A stretch of DNA of 64,000 bases from Diabrotica undecimpunctata (lineage: Eukaryota > Arthropoda > Insecta > Coleoptera > Chrysomelidae), in the NCBI RefSeq assembly GCF_040954645.1, contig NC_092808.1:86745389-86809388 (forward strand), written 5' to 3'. Shown here piece after piece: positions 9,861 to 21,302 of the stretch (within the stretch, counting starts at the first letter, position 1; each line of letters begins with the position of its first letter). The notes beneath the pieces are model-generated. The model was not told the origin of the DNA, did not search any database, and saw only the letters and a list, made by a program, of their open reading frames with translations. A program made the position numbers and the translations under genes.

Positions 9861-11366
9861 TATTTTTGTTGCTATCCTCTTGTTTTTATTCCTTTTCCAT
9901 TCTTTTTGCTAGTAAAACGTCTTCTAAAACAGTTGTGGTAATTCAATGTATCCTGGGATGATGAAACATCTGAACAGATACATCTGACCTCTGTACTTGT
10001 ATGTGTTACATTTCTGGTGTTATTTCTATACAAAAACATCTATCGCAAGATCGGAGCTCTTGGCAGCTATACTGCTGACTGATCTAGTCACTTTTGTCAA
10101 CGAGTCTAGTCCAATTTTCATGCTCACTCTGTCTCGACAAGATTGCAACTCTTGGCAGCCATATTGCTGGCTGATCTAGTCACCTTTGTCGAAGGGTTCT
10201 CCTTCCGATCTTCCGATATTTGATCTGACTCGACGATTGCGCTCCCTTGAGCTAATTTTTCTACCCATAAATTGTCAATCGTATTAAACACATACAAGAA
10301 CTGATACCACACTCTACTTAGCATTATATGCATTCTAATTAACACCTCTCTGATTGTGTTAGTCGTGTTTTATCACCTGCACAATTATTACAATTTTCAC
10401 CAAACTGGCATTTTTCTACCGTGAAACTCGTCAAAATATCATTACTTCCCGGCTGTCATTGAAGACTTTCTTCTGAAATGCGACATCACGCCGAGATTTC
10501 GACACTGTTCTTCTTCTTGTCTTTTCGCACCCCACGGAATTCTTATAGGAAAAGGGACCAACGGTATTGTGTATGACACAGTCTTTCGACGCTATTCTTT
10601 TCTAATTGATGACATTGTACGCGTTGTTAATCTGAGCACAGTTTCAGATGGCATCCAACAATGTTCTGTGTTCCAAATATGACCGCCGCTTATTTGTCAA
10701 TTCATATTTTATTCTTACTTAATTCTTTATTAGTATATCGATGTTTTCATGTCTATTCTTTACTCATATACTTTCAGCTGTTCTTAAAAATATTCGTTTT
10801 TGGAGCGGGAGAATGTTTGGGAAAGTATGTGGTATTTATGTATGAAAGTATGTTTTAATTACGGAGAATTTGACTTCTTTTGTTATTTTTGTGTCGCCAA
10901 TACACACAAGAGTAAAGTATCGTATTACCGTGACAATAAACTTAAATTATCGCTACTTAAAATCGCAATACAATAGAGTGATTTATGGGTATGCCCTCTT
11001 GCTACCGACCACCTCGAAGCGTGGACAGAGGGTGGTTTCTGACGATCTCAAGACTACACTTACACTTCATCACTAGGCAGCGAACGAAACGCACCCAGCT
11101 TTATCGGTTCTCGTCCTATCAAGCCTCGGCGTTCCCGGGCGTCGCGACATGGCATCAATGATATTCCACTGGCTACAAAACCGCAATATTTCCAAATTTA
11201 AGTCTAGATTCTTTGTACAGACAACAGTAATGAGTAAAGCTAGTTAATCATTCACAGTTATATTTGCTATTTTTTCGCTAATTTATTTACAAACACAATA
11301 TTGCATTTTTCTTCATTATTATTTATCTAATATCATTTAAATAGCGACCTCTTAAGTTTTATACAA

Positions 11367-11370
<4 letters not shown>
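9861..11370. other. Non-coding flank of the BEL relic with a 92-bp duplication
   Basis: A CTCTTGGCAG... block at 10057-10105 recurs at 10149-10195 (92-bp period, diverged). The block around 10990-11160 is GC-richer and could be LTR-derived, but I could not match two LTR copies. Short frames here (for example 10661-10858) show no motifs. Confidence 0.45.

Positions 11371-11436
<66 letters not shown>
11371..11436. repeat. (AT)n microsatellite
   Basis: A pure AT run directly abutting the left terminal repeat of the element at 11443. Confidence 0.95.
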
Positions 11437-11440
<4 letters not shown>

Positions 11441-11628
11441 TTTTTCATAATTTTATTATAAGGCCACTAAAATCAATATTTGCGCAAATATAAAAGCATA
11501 CAAGAACGTTCATTCATGCGATTAATAAAAAAAAATTCAATGAAATGATAATTTTTTATTAGTAATAAATTTTTAAAATTCGACATAATCGGTTATTATT
11601 AATTGGTTGTCATGATCTCATACTTATA

Positions 11629-12817
11629 TATAGTCCGTCTAGAAAGTATCCGGAATTTTATATTTTTCCTAATTTTAATAGATTTCCTTTTTGTAATATT
11701 TTAAGACAAAAGTAATGCATCAAATATGTTGTGCCGATTGTAGGTTATGGACAAAATCGCATGACAACACCATCTGTCAAATATTGTTGTTTGTAAGCAG
11801 CCTTAAGATTGGGGAAACAAGTAGAAAAAAGAAAAGTGGTGGAATCTTTGTATAGAAAGGGTGTCAGAAACGTTAAAAACTTGGCTTCACTGAATTTGGA
11901 AAAATGCAGTGTATGAGATAATAAAGAGGAAAAAATGGCATAGATATGAGACATAGACCAGTTTCGAATAGACCGCGTAAGATTCGCGGAAACAATTTAA
12001 GTGCTTTAGTGGCTTTAGGACGACAAAATCCGCATCTAGGATTTCCGCACTGAAAAAGTAAGGCTGCATATCAAGGAATGCAAAAAAAATCCCTACAATG
12101 ACACCTTTGCAAAGGCAACGAAGAATAGATTTTTGTCAACGTTTTCGAGAAGATAATTTTATTAATGTCTTTATATGTGATAAAAGTTGATTCCAGCTTG
12201 GTGCAAATCATCTACAAGTCCTATCAAGAGAAAATGTTACCGTTCAAATTTTCAAATTTCCCACTAAATAATGGTTTGGGGAGCAATATCTCAGCGTGGT
12301 GCTACACCTCTCTGTAGAGTTAATGGTACGGTTGATAGTGCGAAATATTGTGACATCCTAAACGGTTTTCTTCTTGAAACGGCTCATGTTTTATATCCAG
12401 AGGGGTGGCGTCTTCAGCAAGATAATGTAAGATGCCATACTTTCGCTTATACTCAAGCTTGGATGCTAGAACACGAATTGGCAACAATTCCGTGGCCAGC
12501 AGCATATTCAGAATTTAGCCCCATTGAAAACATATGGGCACTGCTGAAGATTGAAGTGGAATAAGCAGCGCCACGAGATAAAGAAGGTTTCATTCGGTCA
12601 GTTTTACAGGCCTGGAACACCATTACCGAAAATTATGGCCTTGACCTAGTTTTGGGTGTACCTGGACGTTTAGTTAAGTGTTTAGATTTAAATGGAGGTT
12701 GTATAAGTAAATGAGATAAATTATTTGTTAAAATTTTATATTTCAAGTGATAGAAATAAATACCGTAAAATTATAATGCTGTCTTTTCTTTTCCAGATAC
12801 TTTCTAGACGGACTATA
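11629..12817 (+). mobile_element. Tc1-type DNA transposon, 1.2 kb, inserted at TA
   Basis: Terminal inverted repeats begin TATAGTCCGTCTAGAAAGTATC at 11629 and end with its complement at about 12817; about 25 of 27 positions match. The uninterrupted arm of the host element (around 14460-14480) supplies the empty site and shows insertion at a TA within TATA. The transposase frame is open only in its C-terminal third. Confidence 0.85.
12271..12564 (+). pseudogene. Tc1 transposase, C-terminal catalytic part (DD34E)
   Basis: The 97-codon frame begins MVWGAIS and has GTVDS, the QQDN block with catalytic Asp at residue 51, and SPIENIW with Glu at residue 86. The 34-residue spacing defines Tc1-type DD34E. 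The usual SPDLSP motif reads SEFSP. Upstream, 11950-12270 contains the helix-turn-helix part in broken frames (RPRKIRGNN). DNA cut-and-paste at TA is the family activity; this copy is dead. Confidence 0.8.
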
Positions 12818-13544
12818 TATTATAGTATACTGATTGATACGAAAAAGTTAAACACCTAAATACTTATCTTGCCATAAACAACAAGTAATAAAATTTTTAG
12901 GTTTATCTGTTTTTATATTTTGTTGTGGCTGTGTAAATTGTTTGGTGGTAAAGAAATATTCAGTTTTTGTTAATTTACGGTGTTAGTTAGATTTTAAATT
13001 TTGTGTAGCTGATTGAGAAGCCTTTTTTATTGCATGACATGCATAGAAATGCTTAGAAATTTGCCGTGGGTCCCAGCTAAGTAACTTTGAAAGGGGTCTT
13101 TTATTAACAAATATTTGATTGATGGGGTTTTGGTAGCAGTGGGTTTGTTGTGGTAACATTCAAATTTGATTGGTAAAAAACAAATGAAATGAGAGTAATA
13201 TTTGTGCGTTCTGATTAGTTTAGAAAATATAGAGAGAGTTTTGAGGGATTAATGTGAGTCCTGCCAGGAGAAGAAATAGGTTTTGTGTCTTGAAGACCCA
13301 GAGACGACACTACAGTTTTTCTGATACGAAGGTGCTACTTAGCAGAGTTTCCAAAAATAAATTTTGTGAAAAGTTACTAACGTAGTACTTACGTTACTAA
13401 CGCGTTGATTAGTGATCAATGTAGTAGTGTCTGAGGGCTCGGGAGACTGAGACTTTGGAAGCCCCGAAGAAGACATCGAAGAATATGTTGAAAGCTCATA
13501 AGTAAGACCTGATGTGGAATGTGTTGCAAATTTAAGAGCCTATA

Positions 13545-13890
13545 ACTTATCATGTGTAGACATATTCAGCTAAAGACAGATCAGGCGATCATGGTGACCA
13601 AGATAAATGGTTGACGTGATGTTAATCCATGATGGCTAATGATTATCTAGCAATATGCAGTCTCCTATTATCTTCCTACTTCCGGACTATAGCTTTGGAT
13701 GGTGATATTGCCTCGTATAAAAATAAGTGGTGATCCGCTATTATAAGCAATAACACCTCAACCTCATACCACAGCTCTCACGGTGTGGTGAATGTGCCGC
13801 TCTTTGTCAAATTGTGGGTTACGTCTTAACCACGTTACCTTTTTACTCTTGCTCAACCAACGTGCATCTCCAGAAAGAAGTGTGATTTGT
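13545..13890 (-). pseudogene. Tc1-like transposase fragment inside the long-TIR element
   Basis: The minus strand reads KVTWLRRNPQFDKERHIHH near 13800-13870, then GVIAYNSGSPLIFIRGN near 13720, and WSP-SPDLSLAEYV near 13570-13615. This is the order of a Tc1-like catalytic core, with several stops. It differs from the transposase at 12271, so it is probably the host element's own. Confidence 0.65.
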
Positions 13891-14652
13891 TACTTAGGAC
13901 TACCTGATTACATTTTTTGTCCCGTAGAATTATTTTTCTAAAGCAAAATCGAACGGTTATGCTGATGTTTAGCTGTGAGAGCTAAAAAAGGCCAAAACTA
14001 CTGCCGTATTTGACGATATATCATACGTATACAAACTATCCCTCAATGCTCTTCGAACTACGATTTACGATGGCTCTAGCACGACTGAATCTGTCTTTTA
14101 GAATAATAAATTTTAATTGGCGACCTTGTCGCTGTGTGGTACCTCTGTGATCGACTCCAAAATTCGACCTTTCTCAAAGTCATTTAGGTGGGACACCCGG
14201 AAAATTCTACTCATTTCTAGGCATTTTATGCATTAAAAAACGCTTTTCAATTAGCTATACAAAATTTAAAATCTAACCATTACCGTAAATTCATGAAAAC
14301 TAAATTCCTTATTTATCACTAAACAATTTACACAGCCACAACAAAATGAAAAAACAGATAAACCTAAAAATGTTATTATTTGTTGTTTATGGCAAGATAA
14401 GTAGCTACGTAAAAAATTATGAATTCTAGTAAACATATAGGTACCTTTTTTGTCAATCAGTATACTATATACTAGTATAAGATCGTGAAAACCAATTCCC
14501 AATAACCGATATTTTCCAATTTTAAATATTTATTACTGATAAAAAATTATCATTTCTTTGAATTTTGCTTTGATAATTATATAAATGACCGTTCTTGTAT
14601 GCTTTTATATTTGCGCAAATATTGATTTTGGCCTTATAAAAAAATTATGAAA

Positions 14653-15388
14653 CGTGTAATTTGAACCATAGGAAAAATATTAAAAATTCGGAAAGATTAA
14701 TTTTCCCCAACTCTTATTTCTTCAAAAGGTTAATAAATTACTTACGCCCCACTGAATATTTAAAAAATACAGCCCAAGAATACAAGTGGAAATGTCCTAA
14801 ACTCCATTTAATTAATTAAGCTTTTACGTGATCAGGCGGTAACTTATTTTCGGTGAAAAAGAAATTAAATCCTTATTTTTATTGGTTAATTAAACTTTGT
14901 CAGTCAACACAAAGAAGTTTTAACACAGCAATATTTTTTAAATTCAAGCTAAGGTAAATATTTCTGGTCTTATAAAAATGTACTTAAAAGAGAAACGACA
15001 GAAAAGAAAGAAAATGTGGTTTGTCATAAGTAGCTCCATTCATTGTTTTTGATCCATAAGGCCTTGGGAGTGAAGCTTTTACGGTCATTAAAAATTCACA
15101 CATAACTAATGTAGCGTAGACGTAATTTGTTTAATGGAAAATAGATTTTTAGCTTCTTGAGCGTATATTTTTTCTATTTTATTTACTACTATTTTTGTAC
15201 ATACATAATTTCATTTTACGATAAAAAACAAAACACTATATCTGGATTCTTTTTGAGTAATAATTAAGTACATTAAATTTGATGTAATAGTGGGACGTAG
15301 GTAGTACACATATACTTAAATTTAATTTTTAAGTTAAAAACAAAGGTTATTTGAAGTTATATAATATATAAGTAAGAGTAACAAAATA
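14653..15388. other. AT-rich non-coding stretch
   Basis: No motif, repeat or convincing frame seen. Confidence 0.5.
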
Positions 15389-15745
15389 CTATACTTCTAT
15401 ACTCTTTAATCTCCTTATTTTTCTGTGTATTATCAATGGTATCGTTTTATATCGCTGTTTCCTCATTAAGTGTCCCAGATATTGTAACTTTCTTATTTTT
15501 ATTGTAATAATTACTTTGTATTCTCTGCCCATTTCTTGATCTACTTTCATGTTCGTTTTATTTTTTGTCCATGCCATTTTAAGCATCTTTCTGTAATCCA
15601 ACATTTCAACTGACAGTTATGTATTCTTGCTTTAGTGCCCAGCTTTCAAGTCCATACTAAAGTATCGAAAACACGTAACATCTCAGAGCTCTGACTGTCA
15701 GTTCCAATCTAAGGTCTTTATTGCTCAAATAAAAAGAATACTAGA
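15389..15745 (-). pseudogene. 3' fragment of a LINE (tail type KIRKLQYLGHLMR)
   Basis: The minus strand gives LRCYVFSIL then, after a shift, YRKMLKMAWT and IKIRKLQYLGHLMRKQRY...PLIIHRKI. These are the conserved C-terminal blocks of the LINE family represented by the 2.26-kb copy at 55249-57504. It is truncated at both ends and highly diverged. Confidence 0.6.
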
Positions 15746-15849
15746 TAGAAGAACTAATACGAGAATCTGATGAGTAGGGCAGATAAAGGAGTTACTAACA
15801 GAGAAGATGCTATATTTTGAGAACATACTCATAAGCAAAGTGAAAATGG

Positions 15850-15851
<2 letters not shown>

Positions 15852-15909
<58 letters not shown>
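15852..15909. repeat. (TA)n microsatellite
   Basis: Pure TA run. Confidence 0.95.
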
Positions 15910-15913
<4 letters not shown>

Positions 15914-15929
15914 CAGCTAAATTATTATG

Positions 15930-16745
15930 GAATATTATCATTATTTCGAGAACCGTCGAGTTTTGGGGGGAAATCCCGAAACAGGTCGATTTTTGTTATA
16001 AATTACCCATGTTATAATATTATAACCTACATGAAGTAGGGATGATGTCACCGGTGTAGGTGTAGTGACGTAATCGTTAAATTGTTTAAATATAAATCGG
16101 TATAATGCGACACCTCATTTAAACGAGAATTTAATTCTCTATTTAACGACATTACATTTTTAACTAAAATATTTTTTTAAGACAATTTTAAGACAAAAAC
16201 AATTTTTTTTAATTTAAATTCAACTAAATTACAACTAACGATTTAAATAATAATTAACTTTAAAGTAACCAAATTATGCATAATCATTATTTTAAATTAA
16301 ATGTTCGAAATGCCGTCCATCGGTTTCTTGACAATATGCGAATCTACGGACACATTCATCAAGTACATTACGCATGACTTCTGGAGTAATTAGACTCATT
16401 TCATGCCTAATTCTATCTTTCAAGTCCTGTAAGTTTTGGGGTCTATTGACGTAAACTTTTGACTTTATGTAACTCTACAGGAAAAAGTCTAGAGGTGTTA
16501 GATCTGGCGACCTTGCTGACCACTCTATAAAACCTTGTCTTCGGATCCGCCTCCTGGGAAAGCAATGATTTAAAAATTGACGTACTTCACGTGCGTAATG
16601 CTAAGGGAGATATTTCCACTAGGTGAGTTTGGATTATTGGCATTTGGATACATGTTAGTAAGGACACGTATAAGTTGATTTCCTAAAAAAGTTAAATAAC
16701 GTTCTCCTGTTAGATTTTCTTTAAAGAAAAAAGGGCCAATGATTC
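15930..16745 (-). pseudogene. IS630/mariner-like transposase fragment with flanking non-coding end
   Basis: The minus strand reads WPFFFKENLTGERYLTFL near 16710, then FPRRRIRRQGFIEW and RSPDLTPLDFF near 16515-16570, and CVRRFAYCQETDGRHFE at 16295-16340. RSPDLTPLDFFLWG is the signature of an abundant arthropod DDE transposase family in the IS630-Tc1-mariner group. A ATCCCGAAACAGGTCGATTT block at 15975 belongs to its non-coding end. It interrupts or replaces the 3' end of the gypsy integrase. A second copy is at 36490-37070. Confidence 0.65.
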
Positions 16746-17440
16746 AGGGGGTCTCGAATATATTTACTCATTAGTGTTTTTTGATTGTATAGAGTTTCTG
16801 GTGGTCGGCCTGCAGAGTGCCCAAATATAAGTTCATATGGTGTAAAACCGTGGGTTTTATTTTTTGTGTTGTTATAGCATATTATTGCATAAGGAAGTAT
16901 AGTGCAGGGGTGATCGTTTGGGTTCTCGGCTTGATTTGATCTAATCAGTTCTGAGAGTGTGGCATGAAATCTTTCTACAGATCTATTAGATTGTGGATGG
17001 TTAACACTAGAAAATGTTAGTTTGATGTCGTATAATTTCTTTGACTATAGCATTCTCGAATTCTCGACCGCAGTCACAATGAATTCATAGTGGTGTTCTA
17101 TAGGGTTGAAAGAAGAGTAGGAGTGTCTTGACTACTGTTACTGCCTTTTTGTCTTCCAAAGGATAGGCTTGCGTGAATTTTGTCAATTCGTCACGAATAG
17201 TTAAAGCGTAGTTCCTAGTAGGGTATTCAAATATATCCATATTTATTCTTTCGAATGGTGTTTTTGGAGTTTCTGTTATGACTAGTGGTCCAAGTTTTTC
17301 CTGCAAATCTTAACTTTTTGGCAAATTTCACATGCTTTTACAAATTTCTCTACATCTTTTGTTAAATTCGTCCAATTGTATTTATGCTTTATTCTTCTGA
17401 CAGTTTCGTTTATTCCTCTATGTTAATTGTTTTTATCACA
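16746..17440 (-). pseudogene. Gypsy integrase
   Basis: The best frame (17306-17085) begins near the HHCC-linker region (CEICQK lies just upstream at 17330) and includes PFERINMDIFEYP with the first catalytic Asp, then TIRDELTKFTQAYPL. After shifts come NHPQSNRSVERFH (catalytic Glu) near 16985 and GFTPYELIFG near 16830. Integrase inserts the cDNA. Several frameshifts make it non-functional. Confidence 0.8.
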
Positions 17441-18597
17441 ATGGTAATGATAAAAAAATTGAGGGATTTTGTCTTCGCTGGTTGTTTTTATTATATTTTG
17501 ACAGATTCTTAATTTTAATTCTTTGTCAGCAAAAATATAAGAAAATATCTCTAGGATAGGTAGTTCGAGATTATTCTCGACACAATATATTTTTGATTCA
17601 TCGAATTGATCTTTATTTGCAAAAAGTACAAGAAACTAATGTGATATTACTCGTTTGGGATCAAATGGTAATGGTGTAATAAAATATTTTCGATCTTTTA
17701 CAGTTTTGCTGTGTACGATAAAAATTCTTCGGTTACTATATTCCATGTTTTCTTCAAATATGTCATTTATTATTTTCTCGTGGAGTTCTTCAAGTTTATT
17801 TTGCCAAAAAATTGTAACAATATTTTTGTTGGATTTGTCTAATAAGTCCGTATTCGATGTTTCAATTTTAGAATATTCGATTATTGACTTAGTTCTATAC
17901 AGTTCGATAAACTTATCAAGTTCTTCGGATATTTTTTCTATATTTCCTTCATCGTCGTCTTCGTTTTTTTGAGTTTCCGTGTCATCTTCATTCGATGCAT
18001 ATAATAAGATTTTTGATTGAAAGTTTGCACAATCTTTGAAATAATTAATCTTTATTCTTGAGAGGGCATCTGCATTTCTGTTTATTTTTTCTGCACGATG
18101 TTCTATTTTATAATTGTATTCTTCGAGTTTTAGGCGCCAACGCGCTAATCGGCTTCCGGGATCCTTTATCGAGAAAAGCCATGTAAGGGGTCGATGATCG
18201 GTAATAAAGGTGAATTTTCAGCCAAAAAGATATGGTCTAAAATGTTTGACTGCCCATATGATAGCTAATAGTTCTCTCTCTATAGTCGAATATTTTGTTT
18301 CGGCACCGCATAATGTTCTGGAGGCATACGCTATGGGTAAATCTTTTCCAATAGGTCCTTGCGATAGAACGGCTCCAATCGCGAATGCACTAGCGTCAGT
18401 TGTTAGTAAAAATGGTTCCTCAAAATTCGAATATATAAGTATTGGATCTGATGTTAAATTATTTTTAGTTCGTTAAAGGTTTCTTTGCATTCAGAATTAA
18501 AAATAAAAGGTACGCCTTTCTGAAGTAGTTTCATAAGCGGTTTAGAAATTTTGGCAAAATTTGGAATAAATCTTCTGTAGTAACCAGCTAAGCCCAG
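17441..18597 (-). pseudogene. Gypsy RNase H and connection
   Basis: The minus strand reads GYYRRFIPNFAKISKPLMKL next to the hAT border (18598), then TTDASAFAIGAVLSQGPIG near 18360, YSTIERELLAI near 18270, FITDHRPLTWLFS near 18190 and SRLARWRLKLEEY near 18130. These are the RT thumb and RNase H blocks of gypsy elements (Asp of TDAS and Glu of ERELLA visible). The remainder to 17440 is an acidic linker. Confidence 0.8.
18590..18597. repeat. Left target-site copy of the hAT insertion
   Basis: AAGCCCAG here pairs with AAGCCTAA at 21299-21306 (6 of 8 match). Both lie at the gypsy LGL codons duplicated on each side of the hAT element, which supports an 8-bp target duplication that has since diverged. 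Confidence 0.55.
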
Positions 18598-18603
18598 AGC
18601 TGA

Positions 18604-18835
18604 AAGTATCTTTAGTAAAAAGATAAAAAAAGTATCTAAGATACTAAAAGTATCTTAGTTACTTTTATTTAAGATACTTTTTGGTTCATTTAAAAGTTAC
18701 TTTTACTTTAGATACTTCCTAAAAGTATCTAGTATCTTTTATCTTTAAAAGTATCTTTAGATACTAAAAGTATCTTAGATACACAAAAGTATCTTAGATA
18801 CAAAAAAGTATCTTAGATACTTACTCAGGACCTGA
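18604..18835. repeat. Left subterminal motif array of the hAT element
   Basis: At least eight AAAGTATCT units, several extending to the near-palindrome AAAAGTATCTTAGATACTT, in about 230 bp. hAT transposases recognise short subterminal motifs; this is the likely binding array. Confidence 0.7.
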
Positions 18836-18851
18836 GAAATAGATACTTTTC

Positions 18852-20639
18852 ATGAACCGACAAGCTTCGACCTGTCGCGCCGGCCGTAGCGGGAGAAGAA
18901 GACTTCTTCAGTTTATTGTAGATACCATGTCACCTTTGTCGTTGTTACAAAATCGTAGCTTTTTAAATTTATTTAAGGGAATTACTCCTTTAAAAATAAT
19001 ATCCAGGCCTACAGCTGTAAAAAAAAAATTTCCCCTATGGTGTCTGAGAACAAAGAAAACTTAAAATGAATATTACATGATATCCGTTACGTCTGCACGA
19101 CGGCTGACATTTGGTCATTAAAACCCGAAGTTTTCTTGGTGTTACATGTCATTGGATTGACGACAAACTTCTACGAAAGTTAGCACCGCTAGCATGTAGA
19201 AGATTTTCTGGAGCGCATACACACGACCGTATAGCTGAACTATTAGAAGATATACATACTGCTTATAATCTACATCCAAATAAAGTGTTAGCAACAATTA
19301 CTGACAACGGCTCAAATTTTGTCAAAGCATTTGGTGTTTTTGGTATCAATAATGTTTTACACTACACTGGTGACGACGGTGAACATCAACAACAAGTGCC
19401 AAAAGATGATATCGACATCATTGAGGAAGATCAGGAAGATATTTTGGAGGATGAAGAGGATATTCCTGACATATTTGAAAACGAAAATTATCTCCTGCCA
19501 AATAATTTAAGTGACAATAATTTGATCATACCTACTTTATCTGAACACATACGTTGTGCAAGTCATACACTTGCCCTAATAACAACTACTGATATTATGA
19601 AAATAATTAATTCAACCAGTTCTCTTAGATCAAAACATGAACAAGCAATAGCTAGGTGTAATCATATATGGAAAAAATCAGGTCGTCCTAATCAGCTGAA
19701 GTGATAAAAAAAGTATTAGGACATACTTTAAGTTACCCGGGTGTGACTCGTTGGAATTCCATGTTCGATGATCTGAACCAGATTCTTAAGTCTAAAGAAA
19801 AACTGGAATCTCTATACGAAAAATTAAATTTTGCAAAACAAGATCGGCTCAGAGATACTGATCTACATTATTTAGCAGAATTATGCCAAATACTAAAACC
19901 GTTTGCTTTGGCACTTGACATTCTTCAAGGCGAACAAAATATGTACTACGGTTTCCTTCTACCATCAATCATAAGCTTGTTTGTTAAAATTGAAAAGCTT
20001 AAAACCAATAAGTTTAAATATGTAGAACCTATTTTGAACGCTCGGACAGTATCTTTAAACTCCAGATTTGAAAAACTTCTTAAGTTGACTAACCAATCTG
20101 CAATAATTGCTGCAGTTACTAATACTTTATTTCAAACACGTTGGCTTACTGCATTTCGAGGAATCAGAAATATCGAAAATGACCTTAGTAAAATTAAGGA
20201 TTTGGTAATTACAGAAGCTATAAAAATTATGAAGGAAAATGAGGAACAATTAAAACAATTTGATGTAAGTACAAATAACATTACTACTGTAATGAAAAGT
20301 AACAAAATGCAAAACGACTTCTTTGAATTTGATATTAACTCTGATCTTCAAACGCAAAACGAAAACACTGGCTATACTGATTTAGATTATAAACGACAAG
20401 CTGAGCTGCAACTATTACAATATTTGGCCGATTCTGAAACCAACATACAAATGTTAAAAAAATATAATATTATAGAACAATTATTTAAAAAGTTCAATAC
20501 GCCATTACCTTCTTCTGCAGTTGTTGAAAGAATGTTTTCTTTTGCAACTTTTATTAATTCACCCCGACGTCATGCCTTGTCTGATCATACTTTTAAAAAT
20601 TTAGTTTTACTAAAAGCTAGTGGTTATAGTAACTAGTTA
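18852..20639 (+). pseudogene. hAT transposase, frameshifted
   Basis: The catalytic region starts in broken frame (LLQFIVDTMSPLSLLQNRSF near 18915), continues in 19111-19704 with LGVTCHWIDD, ATITDNGSNFVKAF (Asp) and RCASHTLAL, then shifts frame by one at about 19690-19700 into 19701-20636 with TRWNSMFDDL and the hATC dimerisation end LPSSAVVERMFSFA. An acidic insert (EEDQEDILEDEEDIPD) lies mid-protein. No BED zinc finger is seen at the N-terminus. Only one frameshift separates the two long frames, so decay is modest. Confidence 0.85.
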
Positions 20640-21004
20640 TTAGGTACCAAAATGTTGCTATTTTTTATATCCTATCCTATTGTGTTTAAAAATTTAATTA
20701 TGTTGAATGTTCTGTTTTTAATGCATAATGCATCTTATGTTGTTTTTAACACACGAATTTATGTTTATTTTATATTGTTTTGAAAATTTAATGTTGGATT
20801 TTTGTTTTCAATACATAGTTATTAGTTTGTAATAACTTAACGTCTTTTATTTCTTATCTACCCCAAAGCCCAAAGTATACCATTTCAAAGTACCTGCTGG
20901 CTTAAACTAAAATTGTATTATAATTTAAAGGGTTAAAATGATGTTTTTAAAACAAAAGTATCGACAATCTACTGTAGAGTAGTAGAGTACCGAGCACCTT
21001 TATA

Positions 21005-21297
21005 TTATACCCTAAAAGTATCTTAGTTACTACAAAAGTATCTAAGTATCTTTGATACATAAAAGTATCTTACATACTTAAAAGTATCTTAGATACTTAA
21101 AAGTATCTTAGATACTCAAAAGTATCTTAGATACTTGAAAGTATCTAAGATATTTTTACTCTAAATACTTTTCCGGTATTTTGTATCTTTAGATACTTTC
21201 ACAAAAAAGTATCTTAGATACTTAATATCTTAAGATACTTTTTGTCTCAAGTATCTTAAAAGTATCTAGATACTTTTAAAAAGTATCTTTTACAGCT
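21005..21297. repeat. Right subterminal motif array of the hAT element
   Basis: About ten AAAAGTATCTTAGATAC-type units in both orientations, mirroring the left array. Confidence 0.7.
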
Positions 21298-21302
21298 CAA
21301 GC

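Larger units (their letters stand above)
11443..14652 (-). mobile_element. Long-TIR Tc1-like element, left arm split by a second transposon
   Basis: The right arm (about 14150-14652) matches, in inverse orientation, 11443-11628 joined to 12818-13100. Shared blocks include GCGCAAATATAAAAGCATAC, GTATACTGATTG, CTTATCTTGCCATAAACAAC and GTTGTGGCTGTGTAAATTG. The arms are about 450-500 bp and diverged. The interior (13100-14150) holds a decayed DD34E-type transposase on the minus strand. The inserted Tc1 element is therefore younger than this one. Confidence 0.75.
18598..21298 (+). mobile_element. hAT transposon, 2.7 kb, inserted in gypsy pol
   Basis: Ends AGCTGAAAGTATCTTT (left) and ...AAGATACTTTT-type complement ending GAGCTGTAAAAGATAC read outside-in on the right give short imperfect TIRs. 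Dense subterminal arrays of AAAAGTATCTTAGATAC occur at both ends, and a hAT transposase lies between. Gypsy RT ends at 21310 and resumes at 18597, so the insertion split it. Confidence 0.85.

Noticed and set aside
10990..11160. LTR of the BEL relic
   Set aside because: No matching second LTR could be found upstream, so borders and identity remain unsupported.
18604..18835. Regular short repeats as a CRISPR array
   Set aside because: Spacing is irregular, units occur in both orientations and they flank a hAT transposase; this is a eukaryotic transposon end.
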